6,755 nucleotides of DNA, taken from NCBI GenBank assembly GCA_015658765.1, contig DQOE01000281.1:1-6755 (forward strand), written 5' to 3'. The notes below the pieces were generated by a model. It was not told where the DNA came from. It searched no databases and saw only the letters and a list, made by a program, of their open reading frames with translations. This document shows, piece after piece, positions 1 to 5,985 of this stretch (positions are counted from its first letter, which is position 1; each line of letters opens with the position of its first letter). This DNA is from Verrucomicrobiota bacterium (GTDB lineage Bacteria > Verrucomicrobiota > Verrucomicrobiia > Limisphaerales > UBA1096). The translations under genes were made by a program, and so were the position numbers.

Positions 1-1082
1 GCAGAAACGGGTGACGGGCTGTGGCCACCGGGGAGTCGCTCCATCCAATGGCGTTTGCCGGTCCTGGCCTCGAAACAGCTGGCGATCCCGCTGTCGGCGA
101 CCATGAGCAGGTAGCGTCCGGAGATGATGGGCGAGGGGACATAGGCGGCGCCGCGAGTCGTGCGCCAAGCGATGTGCGTGTCGGTGACGTTGCCCCTGCC
201 GCCGGGCCGTATTGCGAGGGTGTGCCGCTCCGGGTAGCCGCCGGTCGCAAAGACGTATTTTCCATCGTAAACCATCGACGCAACAAACTGCTCAGTCGGG
301 CCATCGACAATCCAGTGGCGCTTGCCATTGCGCGGATCGTAACTGGCGACACAAAGGCTTCCGGAGAGGATCATCTGAGTGCGGCCGTCGATCTCGCGGA
401 TGATCGGCGTGACGTAGCTGCGGGTTTTGTTTTCGCGCCGGATTCGCCAACGTTCCCTGCCGGATTGGCGATCGAGCGCGACGAGATAGGCGTCGCCATC
501 GTGGTCGCCGTTGAGGATCACCAAGTCTTCAAAAAGCACCGGGCAGGTGTTGAAGCCGTGCGCGCTGACGAAGTCGCCGACGTTGGTTTTCCACTTTTCG
601 TTTCCGTCCAGATCGTAGGCGGTGACGATGATTTTGCCGGGAGTGATGAGGCGATCGGAGCTGACATTCGGCGCGATGACCCGGTCACCCTCGGCGCGCA
701 TGAACGTGACGTAAACCTGTCTGCCGTCTGTGGCCGGAGTGCCGGAGGCACGGCTGTTGAGTCGGTGAATCGTTTCCGGTGGCGACTGCACAACGTCTCG
801 TTGCCAGACCGTTTGGCCGCTGGGCCTGTCGAGGCAGAGCAGGATGCGTTTGTTCTTTTCGGTAAGGCTGCTAGTGAGGAAAACCTTGTCGCCCCAAATG
901 ATCGGCGACGAGTGGCCTTCACCGGGAATGGCGATTCTCCAGGCAATGTTTTCCGTGCCGCTCCACCGGGTCGGGATGCCTTTTTCAGGGCTGGTTCCAT
1001 CACCGTTTGGCCCGCGCCAACCCTGCCAATTTTCGGCCTGGGCCAACCCTGCCACAAAAAAGAACAACACAACCAAACGCAT
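1..1082 (-). CDS. Secreted PQQ-like beta-propeller repeat protein, partial (3' end beyond the window)
   Basis: I translated this frame by hand: 360 open codons from an ATG at 1082 to the window edge, with no stop. An in-frame TAG at 1092-1094 makes 1082 the first possible ATG. Residues 1-16 (MRLVVLFFFVAGLAQA) form a Sec signal peptide ending in AQA, and the mature protein opens with NWQGWRGPNGDGTS, the usual start of planctomycete/verrucomicrobial PQQ-like propellers. Blade motifs of the form LD-x-x-(S/T)G-x-x-x-W recur near 84-93, 156-164 (degenerate), 203-212, 248-257 and 337-346, so at least five blades are visible; such proteins usually have seven or eight. It is likely periplasmic. The fold resembles BamB and quinoprotein dehydrogenases, but I see no feature proving PQQ binding or enzymatic activity, so the role is unknown. 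It is transcribed away from the sulfatase cluster across a 103-bp gap. No clear Shine-Dalgarno is present. Confidence 0.9.
   Translation of the reverse strand, partial: MRLVVLFFFVAGLAQAENWQGWRGPNGDGTSPEKGIPTRWSGTENIAWRIAIPGEGHSSPIIWGDKVFLTSSLTEKNKRILLCLDRPSGQTVWQRDVVQSPPETIHRLNSRASGTPATDGRQVYVTFMRAEGDRVIAPNVSSDRLITPGKIIVTAYDLDGNEKWKTNVGDFVSAHGFNTCPVLFEDLVILNGDHDGDAYLVALDRQSGRERWRIRRENKTRSYVTPIIREIDGRTQMILSGSLCVASYDPRNGKRHWIVDGPTEQFVASMVYDGKYVFATGGYPERHTLAIRPGGRGNVTDTHIAWRTTRGAAYVPSPIISGRYLLMVADSGIASCFEARTGKRHWMERLPGGHSPSPVS
1016..1054. repeat. 13-bp direct repeat at the start of the propeller gene
   Basis: GCCAACCCTGCCA occurs at 1016-1028 and again at 1042-1054, 26 bp apart. On the coding strand the two copies are read in different frames (Val-Ala-Gly-Leu-Ala in the signal peptide, Trp-Gln-Gly-Trp after it). 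This may be chance. Confidence 0.6.
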
Positions 1083-1185
1083 GCCGGGAGTCTAGCGTCG
1101 TTGCCTTCTGGAACAAGAATCAACTCTCTGTTTGACCAGTCGGATGCTGAAGTAATGCCTCGCGTGCCGGTGCTGGCGGTCTACA
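1083..1185. promoter_or_regulatory. Divergent intergenic region, presumed to hold both promoters
   Basis: The propeller gene starts leftward at 1082 and the PSCyt2/PSD1 gene rightward at 1186, so both presumably start transcription in or near this 103-bp gap. On the plus strand TTGACC (1132-1137) matches a -35 box at five of six positions. No convincing -10 box lies at the normal distance: AGTAAT at 1151-1156 is too close. In-frame stops at 1092-1094 (minus) and 1153-1155 (plus) show that neither gene extends across the gap. I see no clear operator, riboswitch or hairpin. The regulatory role is inferred from position only. Confidence 0.35.
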
Positions 1186-3033
1186 ATGTCGCCCATGCCT
1201 TTTGGGAAAGTTGTTTTCCTGTTTTTCATCCTGGGTAGCCAAGCAATGGCGGAACAACTTTGGTCGTTGCAACCCTTGAAACGTCCGGAGGTTCCGCGGG
1301 CTACTGATGGATGGGCGTTGAATCCGGTTGACCAGTTTATAGCCCGGAAACTGGTCAATACCGGGATCACTCCGGGGAAAAAGGCAGCGCCGTCTGCTCT
1401 GTTGCGGCGTGTTTCCTTTGACGTGACCGGTCTGCCTCCCTCGCCAAACGATGTGGCTGCGTTTTGTGAGGCGGAGGATGCAGTGTATGGGCAACTCGTG
1501 GACCGATTGCTGGCCAGTCCCCACTTTGGCGAGCGTTGGGCGACTCACTGGTTGGACATAGCGAGGTTCGCGGAAAGTTACGGTTTTGAGATGGATCAAC
1601 CGCGCCCGGATGCGTGGCGCTACCGTGACTTTGTCATTCGTGCCTTTAATGAAGACATGCCGTACGACGAGTTTGTGCGCCTGCAGTTGGCGGGGGATCA
1701 CTTGAAACGCACCAATCCTGACGCCTGGGTGGCGACTGGATTTCTGGTTGCTGGGGTGGAGAACTTGATTCAAACCCGAAAAGAGTTTGAGCGGGACCGC
1801 TATGACAAGGTGGACGACATGGTTTCCACTGTAGGCACGGCTTTACTGGGTTTAACCATCGGCTGCAGCCGATGCCATGATCATAAATACGATCCGCTGT
1901 CGCAGCGCGACTATTATCACCTTGCGGCGGCCTTTGGCTCCACGGTGAGCAGGGTGAAGGAGTTCGAGCGCGGAAACACGCGGTTCAAGTCGTTTGTTGC
2001 CACCGAGGCGGCCGATGGAAAAATCCCCATGGTGGTTGTCACCGAGCCATCCTCCAAAAATCTGCCGAGTGTGCCGGCCCGGATTCATTTCCTTGATCGG
2101 GGAGACGTGAAAAAGAAAAGGGAGGCTGTCTCGGTACGGTATCCAAACGTGCTGATCCGAAACGGAGCGAAGCCTTCGCGGTGGAGCCAGGGTTCATCGG
2201 GGCAACCGGAAGTTCCCGGACGAGTTGCCTTGGCACGATGGATCACGGATCATCAGGACGGAGCCGGCCACCTGTTGGCACGGGTCATCGTGAACCGGGT
2301 TTGGCATCATTATTTCGGCCGCGGGATTGTTGCGACACCCAGTGATTTCGGGACGCGTGGCGATCCACCGACACATCCGGAACTGCTTGATTGGCTGGCC
2401 GGCGAGCTGATCCAAAACGGCTGGCGACTCAAGCCCATCCACAAGTTGATTTTGACCAGTGCAACTTATCGGCAAGGGTTCCAGAATGCTGCGACGGATA
2501 GCCGCGTTGTTGGTTATGAAGAGTTGGATCCAGATAATTTACTCCTGTGGCGACGCGACCCAAAGCGGCTCGATGCCAGTGCCATCCGGGACAACCTGCT
2601 CGCCGTGAGTGGCTGGCTGGATTCGACACCGTACGGCCCGGGTTCACTGGATCAAAATCATCCCCGGCGCAGCGTGTACCTGACCGTGAAGCGTTCTCGT
2701 TTGATACCCTTTTTACAGTCATTCGATGCGCCCAATGCGTTGCAGGGAATTGGCCAACGGCAGGTCACCATCACCTCGCTCCAGGGACTCACAATGCTGA
2801 ACAGCCCTTTTGTTGATCGTGCCGTGCAGCGCTTGGCCAAGCGCTTGGCCGGTTTGGATTCGGCGGGTGACACCCGATATGTTCGAGATGGATTTTTGAT
2901 TGCGCTTGGCCGGTTGCCCAGCGGCGTCGAGGAGCGGGCCGCGCTCGAGTTTCTTTCCTCCGGTCAGGCGGCTGCCAGGCGCGACTTTTGCCAAATGTTG
3001 GTTTGTTTGAATGAGTTCATTCATATCGAGTAA
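1186..3033 (+). CDS. Exported PSCyt2 (DUF1549) / PSD1 (DUF1553) protein, compact form without PSCyt1
   Basis: This 615-residue protein has an N-terminal Sec-type signal (about residues 1-22, hydrophobic core VVFLFFILG, cleavage probably after AMA). The PSCyt2 domain spans roughly 43-265 and contains ALLRRVSFDVTGLPPSP and then GCSRCHDHKYDPLSQRDYY, with C227, C230 and H231 forming a CxxCH motif conserved in this family. The PSD1 domain spans about 346-600, with VNRVWHHYFGRG, THPELLDWLAGEL, SATYRQ, DASAIRDNLLAVSGWLD and TMLNSPFVDRA. Family function is unknown; a periplasmic redox or polysaccharide-processing role is often suspected. Many relatives are longer, with an N-terminal cytochrome-like PSCyt1 domain and an insert between the two domains; here both are absent or very short. 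An ATG at 1195 is an alternative start. GGCGG at 1175-1179 is a weak possible ribosome site for 1186. It is probably the first gene of an operon with the next two. Confidence 0.95.
   Translation: MSPMPFGKVVFLFFILGSQAMAEQLWSLQPLKRPEVPRATDGWALNPVDQFIARKLVNTGITPGKKAAPSALLRRVSFDVTGLPPSPNDVAAFCEAEDAVYGQLVDRLLASPHFGERWATHWLDIARFAESYGFEMDQPRPDAWRYRDFVIRAFNEDMPYDEFVRLQLAGDHLKRTNPDAWVATGFLVAGVENLIQTRKEFERDRYDKVDDMVSTVGTALLGLTIGCSRCHDHKYDPLSQRDYYHLAAAFGSTVSRVKEFERGNTRFKSFVATEAADGKIPMVVVTEPSSKNLPSVPARIHFLDRGDVKKKREAVSVRYPNVLIRNGAKPSRWSQGSSGQPEVPGRVALARWITDHQDGAGHLLARVIVNRVWHHYFGRGIVATPSDFGTRGDPPTHPELLDWLAGELIQNGWRLKPIHKLILTSATYRQGFQNAATDSRVVGYEELDPDNLLLWRRDPKRLDASAIRDNLLAVSGWLDSTPYGPGSLDQNHPRRSVYLTVKRSRLIPFLQSFDAPNALQGIGQRQVTITSLQGLTMLNSPFVDRAVQRLAKRLAGLDSAGDTRYVRDGFLIALGRLPSGVEERAALEFLSSGQAAARRDFCQMLVCLNEFIHIE
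2828..2845. repeat. 18-bp perfect palindrome inside the PSD1 coding region
   Basis: AGCGCTTGGCCAAGCGCT reads the same on both strands, centred between 2836 and 2837. It is followed at once by a second partial copy (GCGCTTGGCC, 2841-2850). The bases encode the repeated peptide RLAKRLA, so the palindrome may simply follow from codon choice. Its core TTGGCCAA recurs elsewhere in the window. Confidence 0.85.
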
Positions 3034-3047
3034 CCCCAAGTTGTTTT

Positions 3048-4454
3048 ATGCAAGGTTCTCTCACACGCCGGTCGTTGTTGAAATCCTTCGGGATGGGCTT
3101 GGGTGCGGTTGCCCTTGAGTCGATGCTCGCGTCGGTGGGAGATCCGCGCAACCCGCGGGAGTCTCGCTTGACGCATTTTCCAGCCAAGGCCCGCAGTGTG
3201 ATTTGGATCGTCCTCAACGGCGGGCCAAGTCAGGTGGATACCTGGGATTATAAGCCCGAACTTCAACGGCGCGATGGCCAGATGCTGGCCGATGCTGATC
3301 CGAGGACCGGTTTTTTTGAAACAACCGGACGATTGTTGGCTTCCCCATTCCAGTTCCGGCAACACGGCCAAAGCGGCACCTGGGTTTCGGAGATTTTCCC
3401 GTACCTGAGCCGGCACGTGGATGATATGGCGTTCATCCACTCCTGTTTCACCAGGTCGAACAATCACAGCCCGGCGTTGTTTGAAATGAACACCGGTCTC
3501 AGTCGGATGGGGTTCCCGTGCGTGGGATCGTGGATGGCCTACGGTCTTGGCGCACAAAATGCCAATCTTCCGGGCTTCCTGGTCATGACTGATGCGAAGG
3601 GTCGGGGGCTTCCAAAAAATCAGGCTCAAAACTGGGGTGCCGGTTTTTTGCCGGGCATCTATCAGGGCACGAGAATCCAATCAAACGGCTCGCCGATTGA
3701 CAATTTGAGTTCCTCCGCTGGCCTGACCCGTGATCGTCAACGCCGGTTGTTGGACATGGTGAACAAATTGAATGGGGCCCATCTTGAACGCTTCAAGGGA
3801 CAGGTCGAACTGTCGGCTCGCATTGAGGCGCTTGAGCTGGCTTTCCGCATGCAGATGGAGGCCCCCGAAGTGTTGTCGATCGATCAGGAACCTCCCCATA
3901 TCAGGACGCTCTACGGGTTGAACCATCCCGTCGCAAAACAATTTGGTCGGCAATGCCTCACGGCCCGTCGCATGCTTGAGGCGGGCGTTCGTTTCATCCA
4001 GATTTACAGCGGGGGAACTGGCAATGCACAAAGTTGGGACGGACACACCGATATTGCAGCCAACCATCGCCAGTTTGCCTTGGAGACCGATCAGGGAATC
4101 GCAGCACTCTTGGCCGACCTCAAGCAACGCGGGTTGTTGGATTCCACCCTGGTGGTGTGTTGTGGTGAATTTGGGCGAACCTCCGATTCCCAGGGAAGCA
4201 GGGGTCGTGACCATAATCCGAACGCCTTCACCGCTTGGTTCGCGGGGGGGGGAGTGCGAGGTGGTGTTCATTATGGCAAAACCGATCCTTTTGGTTATCG
4301 GACGATGGAGAATCCTCGTCATCTTCACGACCTTCATGCCACGATTCTGCACCTCTGTGGAATCGATCATGAGCGATTGACCTATCGATTCAATGGCCGT
4401 GACTTTCGCCTTACCGATGTCCATGGGAACGTGGTAAAGGAGATACTGGCCTGA
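3048..4454 (+). CDS. DUF1501 family protein with a twin-arginine-type signal
   Basis: This 468-residue protein, a normal length for DUF1501, belongs to the alkaline-phosphatase/sulfatase superfamily fold group; its reaction is unknown. TRRSLLKSFGMGLGAVAL (residues 6-23) is a twin-arginine (Tat-like) signal, common in this family. Conserved blocks follow in order: IVLNGGPSQVDTWDYKPEL (about 53-71), NHSPALFEMNTG (139-150), GVRFIQIYSGG, EFGRTSDSQGSRGRDHNP (374-391) and a C-terminal LHDLHATILHLCGIDHERLT block starting near 426, ending with the family's usual VHGNVVKEILA. It starts 14 bp after the PSCyt2/PSD1 stop and ends 15 bp before the sulfatase ATG, so co-transcription is likely. No Shine-Dalgarno is visible in the 14-bp gap. 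A run of nine G at 4244-4252 lies in the FAGGGVRGG motif. The family is certain; the function is not established. Confidence 0.95.
   Translation: MQGSLTRRSLLKSFGMGLGAVALESMLASVGDPRNPRESRLTHFPAKARSVIWIVLNGGPSQVDTWDYKPELQRRDGQMLADADPRTGFFETTGRLLASPFQFRQHGQSGTWVSEIFPYLSRHVDDMAFIHSCFTRSNNHSPALFEMNTGLSRMGFPCVGSWMAYGLGAQNANLPGFLVMTDAKGRGLPKNQAQNWGAGFLPGIYQGTRIQSNGSPIDNLSSSAGLTRDRQRRLLDMVNKLNGAHLERFKGQVELSARIEALELAFRMQMEAPEVLSIDQEPPHIRTLYGLNHPVAKQFGRQCLTARRMLEAGVRFIQIYSGGTGNAQSWDGHTDIAANHRQFALETDQGIAALLADLKQRGLLDSTLVVCCGEFGRTSDSQGSRGRDHNPNAFTAWFAGGGVRGGVHYGKTDPFGYRTMENPRHLHDLHATILHLCGIDHERLTYRFNGRDFRLTDVHGNVVKEILA
4244..4252 (+). repeat. Homopolymer run of nine G in the DUF1501 gene
   Basis: Nine consecutive G encode the glycines of the conserved AGGGV motif. 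Reading continues correctly into the family's normal C-terminus, so the frame here is intact. Runs of this kind are prone to polymerase slippage and to sequencing error. Confidence 0.9.
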
Positions 4455-4469
4455 TTGCGAGATCACTTC

Positions 4470-5918
4470 ATGAGTTTTCTCCGCCTTCTTTTATTTGTTT
4501 GTATCACCACGCCAAGTTGGGCGGTCGATAAACCCAATATTCTCTTCATTGCCATCGACGATTTGGCACCGGCATTGCGCTGTTATGGGAACCTGATTGC
4601 GAAGACACCTCACATTGACCGCCTGGCGGCGAGCGGGGTTCGCTTTGACCGGGCCTACAATCAACTGCCGCTATGCAATCCCACGCGGGCTTCGGTGATG
4701 ACAGGGCTTCGGCCGGATACCATCAAGGTTTACGACCTGGACCGGCATTTTCGGGATGAGGTTCCGAAGGCGATAACATTGTCACAAACCTTCATGCGCA
4801 ATGGTTGGTGGGCCGGGCGTGTGGGCAAGATTTATCACTACAACGTGCCGGCCAGCATTGGCACCGACGGGTTTGATGATCCTCCTTCGTGGCAGGAAAC
4901 GGTGAACCCGAAGGGACGCGACAAGGCGGACGAGGCGCTCATCTTCAATGCTGAGCCACACCGGAAGATCAGCGCGGCGTTAAGCTGGCTGGCGGCCGAC
5001 GGAGCGGATGAGGAGCAGACCGACGGCATGATCGCCACCGAGGCCATCAAGATGATGCAAGCCAAGCGTGGTCAGCCCTTCTTTCTCGGTGTCGGTTTCT
5101 TCCGGCCGCACACGCCGTATGTCGCCCCGAGGAAATATTTTGAAATGTATCCGCTCAAGGACATGCGCTTGCCCTACGCGCCGAAGGGTGATCGTGACGA
5201 TATTCCCACCGCGGCCTTCGCGCACAACTGTCCCGTGCCCCATTACGGGCTGGACGAGCTGACACTGCGCAAGGCGTTGCAGGCGTACTATGCAACGATC
5301 TCGTTTGTGGACGCGCAGGTCGGTCGGTTGATGGCGGCGCTGGATCGGCTGGGCTTGGTGGACAACACGATAGTAGTTTTGTGGAGCGACCACGGCTATC
5401 ACTTGGGCGAGCACAACGGCATTTGGCAGAAGCGCACACTCTTTGAGCAGGCCTCGCGCACGCCGCTCATCATCCGCGCGCCCGGCGCTAGGGGCAACGG
5501 CACCGCCTGCACGCGCATCGTGGAGTTCGTGGACATTTACCCGACGCTCACTGACCTCGCCGGGCTGAAGCCACCCAAGGGTCTTGAGGGTCGCAGCCTC
5601 CGGCCGTTGCTGGATAATCCCTTGGCCAAGTGGGACGGGCACGCCATCACTCAGGTGCTGCGCCCGGCGGACCAGCGCTTGGCCAAGCCGGTGATGGGCC
5701 GCAGCATCCGCACCGGGCGCTGGCGCTACACCGACTGGGCCGAGGGAAATTCCGGGGTGGAACTCTACGACCACGCCAGTGACCCGATGGAATTTAACAA
5801 CCTTGCGCTCGAGCCTGACCCCGAGGCCAGGTTCGTGATGCAGCAATTGCGCAAACTCCTCGAACAAAAAGCCAGCGGCAAGGTGCCCACCACGCCGTTT
5901 AACCCGAAGCGACTTTAA
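4470..5918 (+). CDS. Exported type I sulfatase, iduronate-2-sulfatase-like
   Basis: This 482-residue protein has a Sec signal [18 protein letters not shown] (1-18), which supports the ATG at 4470 over an in-frame TTG at 4455 that would directly abut the preceding stop. The sulfatase signature [15 protein letters not shown] holds C69, the residue normally converted to formylglycine. Probable metal ligands are D30, D31, D307 and H308; further active-site candidates are K120 and H123 (VGKIYH), H214 (RPHTPY) and K321. The blocks [34 protein letters not shown] and [14 protein letters not shown] match the iduronate-2-sulfatase-like group. It should hydrolyse a sulfate ester on a sugar outside the cytoplasm; the true substrate cannot be read from sequence. 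It needs a formylglycine-generating enzyme, which is not in the window. It is third in the probable operon. C-terminal [17 protein letters not shown] is typical, so the protein appears complete. Confidence 0.95.
   Translation: MSFLRLLLFVCITTPSWAVDKPNILFIAIDDLAPALRCYGNLIAKTPHIDRLAASGVRFDRAYNQLPLCNPTRASVMTGLRPDTIKVYDLDRHFRDEVPKAITLSQTFMRNGWWAGRVGKIYHYNVPASIGTDGFDDPPSWQETVNPKGRDKADEALIFNAEPHRKISAALSWLAADGADEEQTDGMIATEAIKMMQAKRGQPFFLGVGFFRPHTPYVAPRKYFEMYPLKDMRLPYAPKGDRDDIPTAAFAHNCPVPHYGLDELTLRKALQAYYATISFVDAQVGRLMAALDRLGLVDNTIVVLWSDHGYHLGEHNGIWQKRTLFEQASRTPLIIRAPGARGNGTACTRIVEFVDIYPTLTDLAGLKPPKGLEGRSLRPLLDNPLAKWDGHAITQVLRPADQRLAKPVMGRSIRTGRWRYTDWAEGNSGVELYDHASDPMEFNNLALEPDPEARFVMQQLRKLLEQKASGKVPTTPFNPKRL
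5621..5630. repeat. CTTGGCCAAG palindrome, copy within the sulfatase gene
   Basis: A 10-bp perfect palindrome with the same core as those at 2828-2845, 5677-5688 and 6725-6738. It encodes Leu-Ala-Lys. Biological meaning is uncertain. Confidence 0.7.
5677..5688. repeat. GCTTGGCCAAGC palindrome, second copy within the sulfatase gene
   Basis: A 12-bp perfect palindrome 47 bp after the previous copy (start to start of the 10-bp cores: 57 bp). It also encodes Leu-Ala-Lys. Confidence 0.7.
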
Positions 5919-5967
5919 TGATGCGCGGTTTTTGCCCAGACGACTCATTCAACCAGTGAAATCCAAT

Positions 5968-5975
5968 GGGAGGAG
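5968..5975 (+). promoter_or_regulatory. Strong Shine-Dalgarno site of the dehydrogenase gene
   Basis: GGGAGGAG lies 10 bases before the ATG at 5986 and fixes that start. It is the only strong ribosome binding site seen before any gene in this window. The rest of the 67-bp gap after the sulfatase stop (5919-5985) shows no clear promoter or terminator hairpin. Confidence 0.85.
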
Positions 5976-5985
5976 TTGAGAACAA

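Noticed and set aside
21..1238. 405-codon plus-strand open frame
   Set aside because: No recognisable domain or signal. It lies opposite the propeller gene, whose translation is clearly real, and overlaps the start of the PSCyt2/PSD1 gene.
3681..4466. 261-codon minus-strand open frame
   Set aside because: Antisense to highly conserved DUF1501 sequence, with no recognisable motif.
4455..4469. TTG start at 4455 for the sulfatase
   Set aside because: The ATG at 4470 gives a clean signal peptide; the extra residues MRDHF would only lengthen its front. It remains possible but is less likely.
4980..5948. 322-codon minus-strand open frame
   Set aside because: It is antisense to conserved sulfatase sequence, has biased composition and shows no domain; an effect of few stop codons in GC-rich coding DNA.
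5919..5985. Terminator between the sulfatase and the dehydrogenase
   Set aside because: A short T run (GGTTTTTG) is present, but I find no stable stem before it.
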